From Natrialbaceae archaeon B1-Br10_E2g2 (lineage in GTDB: Archaea; Halobacteriota; Halobacteria; Halobacteriales; Natrialbaceae), in NCBI GenBank assembly GCA_001563805.1, contig LKMK01000004.1:1-36026 (forward strand): DNA of 36,026 nt, read 5' to 3'. Positions 26,122-35,374 of this stretch are shown here, one piece after another. A program made the position numbers and the translations under genes. Numbering within the stretch: position 1 is the first letter of the stretch; each line of letters opens with the position of its first letter. Under the pieces are notes generated by a model, which had not been told where the DNA came from, searched no databases, and saw only the letters and a program-made list of their open reading frames with translations.

Positions 26122-28652
26122 GCGACGACGAGTTCCCGGAGCGCGCGGAGACGGTCATCATCGGCGCGGGTATCGTCGGGAACAGCCTGGCGTACCACCT
26201 CGCAAAGCAGGGTCGAGAGGACATTCTGCTGATGGACAAGGGGCCGCTGCCGGACCCCGGCGGCTCGACGGGCCACGCGTCGAACTTCCTCATGCCCGTC
26301 GACCACTCGAAGGAGATGACCCACCTCACCCAGCGGAGCATCGAGCAGTACGACGACATGGACACGTTCACGAACAGCGGCGGGATCGAGGTGGCCCGCA
26401 CCGACGAGCGGATGGCCGAACTCGAGCGCCGCGTCCAGTCCGCGAAGGCGTGGGGCGAGCCCGGCGAGTTACTCTCCGTCGAGGAGATCGAGGAGATGGT
26501 GCCGTACGTCAACACCGACATCATCAAAGGCGGCTTCTACAGCCCGGGTGCGGGCACCTGTGACCCGCTGCGGGCCGGCGAAGTGATGCGGGCGCGTGCC
26601 GACGACGCGATCGACGGCGGGTTGACCGTCTCGCCGAACACCGAGGTGCTCGACATGCACGTCGAGAACGGCGAGATCCGGGCCGTCGAGACCGACCGCG
26701 GTACCGTCGAGGCCGGCGAGGTCGTCATCGCGGCGGGGCTGTGGAGCCCCAAGATCGCCGAGATGGCCGGCGTCGAGATCCCGCTGACGCCCGCGGTCCA
26801 CCAGATGGTCAGCGTCGGCCCGATCTCCTTCTTCGAGGACTACGAGGGCGAGATCTCCTTCCCCGTGGTGCGGGACATGGACACCCAGATGTACGAACGC
26901 CAGCACGGCAACGACCTCGAGGTCGGCTCCTACCAGCACCGGCCGATCCTCTGGGACGTCGACGACGTCCCCTCGATCGAGGAGTCGCCGCTGTCGCCCA
27001 CCCAGCCGCCGTTGACCGACGACGCGTTCGAACAGTCGATGGAAGACGCCCTGGAGATCGTTCCCGAACTGCTCGACGACCCGCAGGCGGGTGTGCGCCA
27101 CGAGATCGACGGCCTGCTGTCGGTGACCCCCGACGGCATGCCACTGCTGGGCCCGCTGCAGGACGTCGACGGGCTCTGGTCGTGTGCGGCCGTCTGGATC
27201 AAGGAGGCGCCGGCGATCGGCGAGGCCGTCGCCCAGTGGATGACCCGGGGCTGGTCGGAGATCGACCTCCACGGCTCCGACGTCAACCGCTTCTACCAGT
27301 ACGGCACCTCCGAGGAGTTCGTCAAGAACCGCGCTCACGAGGGCTTCCAGAAGATCTACGGCATCGTCCACCCCTCTGAGCAGTGGCAGAGCTCCCGGCC
27401 GCTGCGGACGAGTCCGTTCTACAACCGGCAGGACGACCTCGGTGCCCGCTTCTTCGAAGCCGCCGGCTGGGAGCGCCCGCAGTGGTTCGAGTCCAACGAG
27501 GATCTCGTTCGAAAGTACAACGCCGAACTCGACGGCCTGCTCCGGGGCAACGAGTGGGACTCGCGGTGGTGGTCGCCGATCATCCTCGGCGAGCACCTCC
27601 ACATGCGCGAGCACGTCGGGATGATCGGCGACATGGGCTTCGGGAAGTTCGATTTCGTCGGCTCGGACGTGGTCGACTACCTGGAGACGATGGCCGTCGG
27701 TCGGGTCGACGTCGACGTGGGCAAGACCGTCTACACGCCCATTCTCGCGGAGAACGGCGGCTTCGTCTCGGACCTGACGATGGCCCGACTGGGCCCCGAC
27801 CACTACCGGGTAATCACCGGCGGGGCCGCCGCGGGCGCCGACCGCGCCTGGTTCGGGAGCCACATCCCCGACGACGCCGACGTGACGATGATCGACCGGA
27901 CCGAGTCGCTGTGTACGCTCGGCGTCTGGGGACCGGACGCCCGCGAGGTCGTCCAGTCCGTCACCGAGGAGGACATGTCTCACGAGGCGTTTCCGCCCTA
28001 TTCGGCCCAGGAGATCACCGTCGGCGAGGTCGACGCCTGGGCGATGCGACTCTCCTACGTCGGCGAACTCGGCTGGGAGATCTACGCCCCGATGGGCCAG
28101 GGCCAGCGGCTCTGGGACACCATCGCCGAGGCCGGCGAGGCGTACGACATCCGTCCGGTCGGGATGGGCGTCTACGGCACGACCGGCCGCATGGAGAAAG
28201 GCTACCGCCTCCACGGCCACGAACTCGAGCTCGAGTACACCCCCGCCGAGGCCGGATTGACGTTCCACGGCGTCAAGGATGCGGACTTCATCGGAAAGGA
28301 GGCCTATGCCGAGGCCATCGAAGAAGAGAACGCCGCGACGCTGTGTACGCTCTCGGTCGACGACCACGCTTCCGAGTCCGGCGAACGCCGGTTCATGCTC
28401 GGTAACGAGCCGATTCTCGACGAGAGCGGCGAGGTCATCGTCGACGACCACGGCCGGGAGTCCTACGTCACGAGCGCGGGCACCGGACCCAGCGTCGGCA
28501 AACACCTGCTGATGGCGTATCTCCCGCCGGAGTACGCCCAGGAGGGCCAGCACCTCCAGGTCGAGTACATGGGCGATCAGTATCCCGTGACCGTCGAGGT
28601 CGCCGGGAGCCGCCCGCTGTTCGACCCGGAGAACGAGCGCATCCGGAGCTAG
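26118..28652 (+). CDS. FAD-dependent oxidoreductase/GcvT fusion (dimethylglycine/sarcosine dehydrogenase-like)
   Basis: 844 aa; dinucleotide-binding VIIGAGIVGNSLAYHLAKQG, GGSTGHASNF (His in the region of the covalent FAD attachment site of DMGDH-type enzymes), C-terminal GcvT domain (ENGGFVSDLTMARLGPDHYRVITGGAA, LSYVGELGWEIYAPMGQGQRLWDTI, EKGYRLHGHELELEYTPAEAGL). Confidence 0.9.
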   Translation: MSDDEFPERAETVIIGAGIVGNSLAYHLAKQGREDILLMDKGPLPDPGGSTGHASNFLMPVDHSKEMTHLTQRSIEQYDDMDTFTNSGGIEVARTDERMAELERRVQSAKAWGEPGELLSVEEIEEMVPYVNTDIIKGGFYSPGAGTCDPLRAGEVMRARADDAIDGGLTVSPNTEVLDMHVENGEIRAVETDRGTVEAGEVVIAAGLWSPKIAEMAGVEIPLTPAVHQMVSVGPISFFEDYEGEISFPVVRDMDTQMYERQHGNDLEVGSYQHRPILWDVDDVPSIEESPLSPTQPPLTDDAFEQSMEDALEIVPELLDDPQAGVRHEIDGLLSVTPDGMPLLGPLQDVDGLWSCAAVWIKEAPAIGEAVAQWMTRGWSEIDLHGSDVNRFYQYGTSEEFVKNRAHEGFQKIYGIVHPSEQWQSSRPLRTSPFYNRQDDLGARFFEAAGWERPQWFESNEDLVRKYNAELDGLLRGNEWDSRWWSPIILGEHLHMREHVGMIGDMGFGKFDFVGSDVVDYLETMAVGRVDVDVGKTVYTPILAENGGFVSDLTMARLGPDHYRVITGGAAAGADRAWFGSHIPDDADVTMIDRTESLCTLGVWGPDAREVVQSVTEEDMSHEAFPPYSAQEITVGEVDAWAMRLSYVGELGWEIYAPMGQGQRLWDTIAEAGEAYDIRPVGMGVYGTTGRMEKGYRLHGHELELEYTPAEAGLTFHGVKDADFIGKEAYAEAIEEENAATLCTLSVDDHASESGERRFMLGNEPILDESGEVIVDDHGRESYVTSAGTGPSVGKHLLMAYLPPEYAQEGQHLQVEYMGDQYPVTVEVAGSRPLFDPENERIRS

Positions 28653-28738
28653 TCGGCTCGCCCTCGACCTCACCGGCCGACGCGTGAGAACGCTCCGATC
28701 GGCCCACCGATCGACCCGACGTCGACCGACGGCCGGCC

Positions 28739-28819
28739 CGAGAACCCATCCGAGAACAGCTCATTCGAGAACCAATCCGCGAACAGCCTACGACCGCCTC
28801 GAGAACGCATCCGAGACGA
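28739..28819. repeat. Degenerate tandem repeat (units of about 27-34 nt) between dehydrogenase and etfB
   Basis: cgagaacccatccgagaacagctcatt / cgagaaccaatccgcgaacagcctacgaccgcct / cgagaacgcatccgagacga; a further degenerate unit (tgagaacgctccgatcg) near 28685. Confidence 0.5.
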
Positions 28820-28853
28820 CACCCAACCGACCCGTGACAACCCACACCGAACC

Positions 28854-29627
28854 ATGAACGTACTGGCCTGTGTCAAACGAGTGCCGAACACCGGCGCGAA
28901 AATCGTACTGACCGACGACAACCAGCGCATCGACGCGAGCAACCTGGGGTTCACCATGAGCCCCCACGAGGAGTGTGCCATCGAGGAGGCCATCCAGCAG
29001 GTCGAGGCCCACGGCGGCTCGGCCCACGTCCTCACGCTCGGCCCCGAGGACGCGACCGAACAGCTCCGAACCGGGCTGGCCATGCAGGCCGACGAGGCCA
29101 CCCTGCTCGAGACCGACGGCGCCGAGTGGGGGCCGCGTGCGACCGCCGACGCGATCGCGAACGCAGTCCGCGACCTGGCCGACGACGGCACCGAGTTCGA
29201 CCTGCTGTTGTTCGGCACCGAGTCCGCGGACGCGGCGAACTACCAGGTCGGCGTCCGCGTCGCCCGCAAACTCGGTCGACCCTGCGTGACCGGAATCAAG
29301 TCCCTCGACGTCGAGGACGGCACGGCGATCGCCGGACGCGAGGTCTCCGGCGGCGAGGAGATCTACGAGGTCGACCTCCCCGCCGTCGTTACGGTCAAAG
29401 AGGGGATCAACGAGCCCCGCTACGCCTCGATGCGTGCGAAGATGCAGGCGCGAAAGCAGGAGCTCGACCACCTCGAGCCGGCCGGCGCCGCCGGCGGGGG
29501 CACGTTCGAGAAGGTCCGTCTCGAGGCGCCCGAGACGGACGACTCGGCCGCCGAGGTGCTCGGTGACGGTCCCGATGCTGTCCCCGAAATCGTCGAGGTC
29601 CTCGAGTCGGAGGTGGAGGTGCTATGA
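28854..29627 (+). CDS. etfB: Electron transfer flavoprotein beta subunit
   Basis: 257 aa; MNVLACVKRVPNTGAKI, MSPHEECAIEEAIQ, DLLLFGTESADAANYQVGVRVARKLGRPCVTGI, VDLPAVVTVKEGINEPRYASM. Confidence 0.94.
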   Translation: MNVLACVKRVPNTGAKIVLTDDNQRIDASNLGFTMSPHEECAIEEAIQQVEAHGGSAHVLTLGPEDATEQLRTGLAMQADEATLLETDGAEWGPRATADAIANAVRDLADDGTEFDLLLFGTESADAANYQVGVRVARKLGRPCVTGIKSLDVEDGTAIAGREVSGGEEIYEVDLPAVVTVKEGINEPRYASMRAKMQARKQELDHLEPAGAAGGGTFEKVRLEAPETDDSAAEVLGDGPDAVPEIVEVLESEVEVL

Positions 29628-30598
29628 TCCTCGCGTTCGTCGAACACGAGAGCGGCCTCCCGGACGAGGTCTCCCTCGAGGCGCTCTCGCTGGCCCGGTC
29701 GCTCGCGACCGCCGAGGGGACCGAACTCGCCGCGGCGGTCTTCGGCGACGAGGGGGCTGCCCTGGCGGACGAACTCGGCGCCTACGGCGTCGAGGAGGTC
29801 CACCACGTTACCCACGACGACCTCGAGGGGTACGCCCCCGAGGCGTGGGGCGAGAGCGTGGCCCAGCTCGCCGACGACCTCGAGGCGGGGACGGTCGTCG
29901 TTCCCGGCACCGACCGCGGCCACGAGGTCGCCGCTCACGCGGGGGCCACGCTCGACGCGCCGATGGCGGCAAACTGCGTCGCCGTCGACGTCGGCGACGA
30001 CGGTGCTTACGAACTCGAGCGCCACCGCTGGGGCGGGAGCCTGCTCGAGCACGCCCGCCTCGAGGGCGAGCGCAAACTCGTCAGCGCCGCCAAACACGAG
30101 TTCCCGGTCGAGGCGGCCGACGAGGAGACCGACCCGACGGTCGTGACGTTCTCCCCGTCGCTCGAGGCCGAACACCTGCGTGTTCGCGTCGACCGCGTCG
30201 AGAGCGGCGACGAGGAGGGTATCCCGCTGGGGGAGGCCCGCGTGGTCGTCGGCGGCGGCCGCGGAGTCGGAGGGCCGGATGACTACGACCAGCTCGAGGA
30301 GCTCGCCGACTTGCTCGGCGGCACCGTCGGGGCCTCGCGGGCCGCGATCAACGAGGGCTGGCGCCCACACGACGACCAGGTCGGCCAGACCGGCGCGAAG
30401 ATCAGCCCGGACATCTACATCGCCTGCGGGATCAGCGGCGCCGTCCAGCACATGGTCGGCTGCAAGGGGTCGGAGACGATCCTCGCGATCAACACCGACC
30501 CCGAGGCGGCGATCATCCAGAAAGCAGACTGGGCCGTCGTCGGCGACCTCCACGAGGTCGTTCCCGAGTTGAACGACGCGATCCGCGAACGGACCTGA
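29624..30598 (+). CDS. etfA: Electron transfer flavoprotein alpha subunit
   Basis: 324 aa; FAD domain VVGGGRGVGGPDDYDQLEELADLLGGTVGASRAAINEGWRPHDDQVGQTGAKISPDIYIACGISGAVQHMVGCKGSETILAINTDPEAAIIQKADWAVVGDL; 4-bp overlap with etfB. Confidence 0.96.
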   Translation: MILAFVEHESGLPDEVSLEALSLARSLATAEGTELAAAVFGDEGAALADELGAYGVEEVHHVTHDDLEGYAPEAWGESVAQLADDLEAGTVVVPGTDRGHEVAAHAGATLDAPMAANCVAVDVGDDGAYELERHRWGGSLLEHARLEGERKLVSAAKHEFPVEAADEETDPTVVTFSPSLEAEHLRVRVDRVESGDEEGIPLGEARVVVGGGRGVGGPDDYDQLEELADLLGGTVGASRAAINEGWRPHDDQVGQTGAKISPDIYIACGISGAVQHMVGCKGSETILAINTDPEAAIIQKADWAVVGDLHEVVPELNDAIRERT

Positions 30599-30633
30599 AC
30601 CGGCGTACCGGCTCGGTTCTCGACCGTCGCCCC

Positions 30634-31887
30634 CTATTCGTCGCGCAAGTACCTGAGGAGGTCGTCGGCCTCGACGTCGAAGCCACCGCCCTGTGCGAGC
30701 GTCGGTCTGCCGCCACCGCCACCGCCGAAGGTCTCTCGCACGTCGTCGATCACCGCCGCAGCGTCCACGTCGCCCGCCGACGCGACGACGAGCGACGGCG
30801 GCTGGTCCGTGGTGACGGCCGCGACGACGTCGGGTCCCTCACCGTCCCCGCCAACGACGTCTCGAGCGCCGTCGCCGACGACGTTCGAATCGAGTCCGTC
30901 GACCGTCCCCACGGCCCAGCGCGCGCCGTCTCGCTCGACGGTCGAGAACTCGGCGAGACGCGTCGTGGTGACTTCCCGTTCGAGTCGCTCGAGGTCGGCC
31001 TCGTAGGTCTCACGCTCGTCCTGGAGCCGGGCGACGAACTCGGGGAGTTCGGCCACCGGAACGCCACCCAGCCGGCTGGCTTCGCGGGCGTTCGCCTGCA
31101 CTGACGCCGCGTGGTCGATCGCTGTCGGTCCGACCGCGAACTCGACGCGCGTGACGCCTTCGCCGGGGTTCGACCGATCCAGCACCTCGATCGGGCCGAT
31201 CCGATGCGTGTTGTCGACGTGGGTGCCGCCGCAGGCGGCGACGTCCCAGGACTCGCCGTCGTCGTCGGCGCCGACCGTCGCGGCGCCGATCGTCACGACG
31301 CGGACCTGCTCGGGTGTCGACGCGTCGTCGTCGCTCGCCATCGCTCCCTCCTCGGTCTTCTCGTTGAACGCGATGTCCTCGAGCGTGCGTGCCTCCGCTG
31401 CCGGCAGGCGCTCCCAGCTGACCGGCCGTGCGTCCCAGACGGCGCGGTTCGACCGCCGGCCGAGTTCGACGAGTCCCTCGTCGTCGATCGGTTCGTCCGT
31501 CGTCAGGTCGACCCGGACCTTCTCCGCGTCGATGTCGAACCCGGCGTACCCCAGGTCGTCGTACAACCGCCGTGCCGCGCCGTAGACGACGTGACTCGCC
31601 GTGTGGGCGCGCATACAGTACGTCCGGAACGCGTCGTCGATGACGCACTCGACGCGCTCGCCCATCTCGAAGGTGGGCTCGGTCTCGAGTGTGTGGACGA
31701 CCGATCCGTCCCGCTCCTGGACCGTCTCGAGTTCGAGCCCGTCGATCGTCCCGCGGTCGGCCGGCTGCCCGCCGCCTTCCGGGTAAAAGTACGTCTCCTC
31801 GAGTTCGACCTCGCGGCCGTCGACCGCCGCGATAGTCGCCTCGAACGCTCGAACCGTGGGCGATTCCGGGGCGCGTGATACCGTCAT
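30634..31887 (-). CDS. Alanyl-tRNA editing protein AlaX-like, with DHHA1 domain
   Basis: YFYPEGGGQPADRGTI, HTASHVVYG (HxxxH), AACGGTHVDNTHRIGPIEV (CxxxH), C-terminal GGGGGGRPTLAQGGG; start MTVSRAP at 31887. Confidence 0.9.
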   Translation of the reverse strand: MTVSRAPESPTVRAFEATIAAVDGREVELEETYFYPEGGGQPADRGTIDGLELETVQERDGSVVHTLETEPTFEMGERVECVIDDAFRTYCMRAHTASHVVYGAARRLYDDLGYAGFDIDAEKVRVDLTTDEPIDDEGLVELGRRSNRAVWDARPVSWERLPAAEARTLEDIAFNEKTEEGAMASDDDASTPEQVRVVTIGAATVGADDDGESWDVAACGGTHVDNTHRIGPIEVLDRSNPGEGVTRVEFAVGPTAIDHAASVQANAREASRLGGVPVAELPEFVARLQDERETYEADLERLEREVTTTRLAEFSTVERDGARWAVGTVDGLDSNVVGDGARDVVGGDGEGPDVVAAVTTDQPPSLVVASAGDVDAAAVIDDVRETFGGGGGGRPTLAQGGGFDVEADDLLRYLRDE

Positions 31888-32349
31888 GCACTCGAGTCGG
31901 TGGTGCCGGGACAAAAAAGTCGCCGTTCGTCTCCACCGGGCGTCGGTCCAACCCCCTCACCTGGACGCCGCCGCGTTCGGTGGCTGATCCCATCCGGCCG
32001 CGGTGCGGTCGCCAGTACGACCGGCGATCCCACCCGCTGCGAGTCGACGACCCAGCCCGCTGACCGTCCAGCCACGACGTATCACGCCCGAGGGACGACG
32101 AGGATCGGTGATCGGTCCGGTCGGTCGAGTGTTACGCCGTCGACGTACCGTTTCGCCGGTGTTTTTCCGGCTCTCGATCCTCGAGCGGTATTGCCACCTC
32201 GAGCTACTCTCATCACGTCGATGACTGTTTGTGGATCTGGATTTACGGCTGTACGTATGTAACACGATGCGTCTCGGGCTGCGGGTCTGCGATGCAGTCC
32301 GGTTCGGTCGGTCGTGTCGATCCCGCTATCGATCCGGCTTCGTCGTACT

Positions 32350-32382
32350 AACTATCGCTTTCACATATATGAAGGCATAGTT
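32350..32382. repeat. Imperfect inverted repeat in AT-rich intergenic region
   Basis: aactat...ttca-catata-tgaa...atagtt, outer 6-bp and inner 4-bp arms paired with a small internal mismatch. Confidence 0.45.
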
Positions 32383-32411
32383 ATGATTTAGCCAGAAATA
32401 CCGTCTCCGAA

Positions 32412-32435
32412 CGAGTGGCAGTGACCCGCCACTCG
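32412..32435. repeat. 8-bp perfect hairpin
   Basis: cgagtggc-agtgaccc-gccactcg. Confidence 0.45.
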
Positions 32436-32788
32436 AGGTGTCCCGTTGGAACCGGTCACTTCGAACTGACGAGCAAAGCGACTGAGGATGTGCTAGTCGG
32501 CCTGCACCGGGCCTATTTCAGAACTTCACGTGTGCCGAACTGGTGGATAGACTCCCCGGCCACTTGCGCCACTGTCTATTTTACCATATATCATTTTAAA
32601 TCTATTATGTGTGAATACTATCTATGATGTTACTTAATCGGGTGCGACGAGTCACATGTTAGTACGGAACTACTGCCGTCGATGGGACGACCCAACTGGA
32701 ATCGTTTCCGTTCGGTCTATTTTCGCGCTCCACGACGTCTCGAGTCGTCTGACTTAAAGACCACCACAGTTCATCACACCTTCTCATG

Positions 32789-32803
32789 ATCGTGTGACAC
32801 GAT
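32789..32803. promoter_or_regulatory. Candidate operator upstream of the double-HTH protein
   Basis: ATCGTGT-G-ACACGAT, 15-bp palindrome between TATA-like gacttaaag (about 32751-32759) and ATG 32814. Confidence 0.45.
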
Positions 32804-32813
32804 TACATAGTTC

Positions 32814-33818
32814 ATGAGTGTGGGTACCAGTGTCCGGAGCCTGGGCACGTTCCTCGAGGAGTGTGACGACGGTACGGGTACCGTACACAACGTGGAGTTC
32901 GCCGGTAGCGCCGACGCGGGGCCCGGACTTTCCGCCGACGTCGAACTGACCGTACAGGTGGGCTCGTCCGACGATTCCTCGGAAGGGGTCGCGGTCGAGG
33001 ACGTGGCGATCGACGCCGACGGCCGCCTCTCGCTGGTCCTCGAGACCGAAGCGCCCGTGGTCCCGACGGACGATCACAATCTCACGGTCGAACCGACGGC
33101 GGCGACCGTCCGTGACGACGGCACGATCGGCGTCTCGATCTTCGCGTCCGATCCGGACGACGGCGACGACTGCTCGGCCGCCGACCGCCGCTCGGGGACC
33201 GACGCTTCGAGGGCCGAGGTCGACGACTCCTCGAGCGCTCGCGATCGTGACGTCCCCCCGTTCAGGGACCCCGACCTCCTCGCGGAGGTGTACGACTCCT
33301 GTGAGACGTTCGCGGAGATGAGCGACGCCATCGACATGGACGTGACCGCCGAGACGGTGCGGCGCTACATGATCGACTACGACATCCACGAGCCCAACCG
33401 GTACGATACGGGCGACGAGGACGGGGACACGGCGGATTCGGACGCCGGGGTCGACGACTCGGGGGGCGAGACCGACGGATCGACCGTCGACGGTGCCGAC
33501 TCGAGCGACGACGCCGGCGACTCGTCCGTCGAATCCGATCCCGACGCGGCAGCTCCCGTCGTGGTGACCGACGGCCTCGGTCTCCCCGACGACCTGACGC
33601 TCGACGCCCTCGTCGAGACGGTCTCGCGCTCGAACACGGTCTACGAGGTCACGCGGGACGTCGGCCTCGAGCGCGAGGAGGCCCTCGACCTGCTGCGACG
33701 GCTGAACCTGATCGACCTCGTCGTCGGCCGGATGAGCCGCGAACCCGAACGCGACGTCGGCCGCGAGGAGATCCTCGAGCGACTCCGCGACGCGCCCAGT
33801 CCTCACGCACAACCGTAG
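32814..33818 (+). CDS. Putative transcriptional regulator with two HTH-like segments separated by acidic low-complexity linkers
   Basis: 334 aa; LLAEVYDSCETFAEMSDAIDMDVTAETVRRYMIDYDIHEP and TLDALVETVSRSNTVYEVTRDVGLEREEALDLLRRLNLIDLVVGRM look like HTH; DE/S-rich linkers. Confidence 0.7.
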   Translation: MSVGTSVRSLGTFLEECDDGTGTVHNVEFAGSADAGPGLSADVELTVQVGSSDDSSEGVAVEDVAIDADGRLSLVLETEAPVVPTDDHNLTVEPTAATVRDDGTIGVSIFASDPDDGDDCSAADRRSGTDASRAEVDDSSSARDRDVPPFRDPDLLAEVYDSCETFAEMSDAIDMDVTAETVRRYMIDYDIHEPNRYDTGDEDGDTADSDAGVDDSGGETDGSTVDGADSSDDAGDSSVESDPDAAAPVVVTDGLGLPDDLTLDALVETVSRSNTVYEVTRDVGLEREEALDLLRRLNLIDLVVGRMSREPERDVGREEILERLRDAPSPHAQP

Positions 33819-33919
33819 CACCGAGTAGGCGAACGTTTCAATCGGTCGTTACGTCCCGGTTGATCACCGACGCTTATGATGCTGGAGTGTGTTACCTTAC
33901 CAAGACGTTTCCACCCCAG

Positions 33920-34654
33920 ATGTCGCTCATCACCGAGGTCCGATTCGCTCACGAACACGGCGCGCTCGTCGACACGCTAACAGCGCTGCCAGACCTCTCG
34001 GTCGACATCGTCCGCGAAGCGAGCACGGCTCCGAACCGGGGTGGCTACTTCTTCCGGTTCGACCACGCCCGTCCCGAGGAGGTCCGGCCCCTCCTCGAGT
34101 CTGACCACACGGTCAGTGCGGCCGAGCGGGTGTCGGCGGTCGACGACGAGCACCTCTGGAAGATCGCTTTCACGTCCGAGACGACGCTCCTCGCGCCGGC
34201 CGTCACGGAACGGGGCGGCGTCGTCCTCGACGCTCGAAGCGCACCGGCAACCACCGAGCCACGCGGCTGGCGCGAACGCTGGTTCTTCCCGGACGAGGAG
34301 GGCATCCAGGGCATCTGGCACCACGCTCGAGCGGCGGACTTCGAGTTCGACGTGCTCGACCTCTCCCGACAGCTCCAGCCCGACGTCCCGCACGTCGAGA
34401 TGAACCCGGTCACCGACGAACAGCGCCGGGCCCTGTTGACGGCGTACGAACTGGGCTACTTCGAGGAGCCACGCGAGACCTCACTCGAGGAGCTCGCGGC
34501 AGCCCTCGAGCTGTCGCCCTCTGCGGTCAACGGCCGGCTCAGACGCGGCCTGAAGTCGCTGATCGGCACGGCGTTGACCGTCGACGTCGAGGCCGCTCCG
34601 GAGCGGCCGGACGGGAAGTCACGGACGGAACCCGAGTCGTACCAGTACCGATGA
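33920..34654 (+). CDS. Bat-like HTH_10 (bacterio-opsin activator-type) regulator
   Basis: Start MSLITEVRF at 33920; C-terminus TDEQRRALLTAYELGYFEEPRETSLEELAAALELSPSAVNGRLRRGLKSLIGTAL is typical HTH_10. Confidence 0.88.
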   Translation: MSLITEVRFAHEHGALVDTLTALPDLSVDIVREASTAPNRGGYFFRFDHARPEEVRPLLESDHTVSAAERVSAVDDEHLWKIAFTSETTLLAPAVTERGGVVLDARSAPATTEPRGWRERWFFPDEEGIQGIWHHARAADFEFDVLDLSRQLQPDVPHVEMNPVTDEQRRALLTAYELGYFEEPRETSLEELAAALELSPSAVNGRLRRGLKSLIGTALTVDVEAAPERPDGKSRTEPESYQYR

Positions 34655-35301
34655 TCACCGCCCGAATCTACGTCGAACACCCGGATCTCGCCCTCTCGTA
34701 CACCATCCGGTCGCTCTCCGAGGCGGAGATCGACGTCGTCTCCGACGTCGGAACCGACCCACACCACAGCGTCTACTTCTTCCGGATCGACGCCCCCGAC
34801 TTCGACGCGGTCGCCTCGGCGCTCCGGGCGGACCACACCGTCGACGAGTTCGAATCCGTCGTCGAGATGGCCGGTAACCGGACCTACCGGATCGAGTACA
34901 GCGACGATGCGAAACTCATCACGCCCGAGATCACCGACCGCAGCGGGCTCACGCTCGAGTCGACGAGCTACCTGAACGGCTGGCTGTTACAGTTACAACT
35001 CGAGGACCACGACGCCCTCTACGAGATCGCGACGTACGCCGAAGGGGAGGGTATCAAACTCGAGGTGCTCGAACTCACACAACAACCCACGCTCGACGAT
35101 CACTCCGAGTTCGGGCTGACGGCGTCCCAGACGGAGGCGCTGGTCGCGGCGTACAAACACGGACTGTACGACGAGCCCCGCCGGACGTCGGTCGAGGAGC
35201 TGGCGGAAACCCTCGACATCTCGAGAACGGCCGTCAGCGGCCGACTCAGACGTGGCGCGGCCACGCTCGTCGAGGAGTATCTCCTCGAGGACGACGGGTG
35301 A
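34651..35301 (+). CDS. Bat-like HTH_10 regulator, tandem paralog
   Basis: 216 aa; TASQTEALVAAYKHGLYDEPRRTSVEELAETLDISRTAVSGRLRRGAATLVEEYL; 4-bp ATGA overlap with the preceding gene. Confidence 0.88.
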   Translation: MITARIYVEHPDLALSYTIRSLSEAEIDVVSDVGTDPHHSVYFFRIDAPDFDAVASALRADHTVDEFESVVEMAGNRTYRIEYSDDAKLITPEITDRSGLTLESTSYLNGWLLQLQLEDHDALYEIATYAEGEGIKLEVLELTQQPTLDDHSEFGLTASQTEALVAAYKHGLYDEPRRTSVEELAETLDISRTAVSGRLRRGAATLVEEYLLEDDG

Positions 35302-35374
35302 CCCCGATCTCCGCATCCGTACGCCTGCGAGCTCGAGCGGCTACACTTAACACGGCGCCGTCCAACCGAGGGGT

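Noticed and set aside
32415-32627. 70-aa ORF in the AT-rich island
   Set aside because: GTG start inside a hairpin, atypical composition for a halophilic protein and no motif; treated as non-coding.
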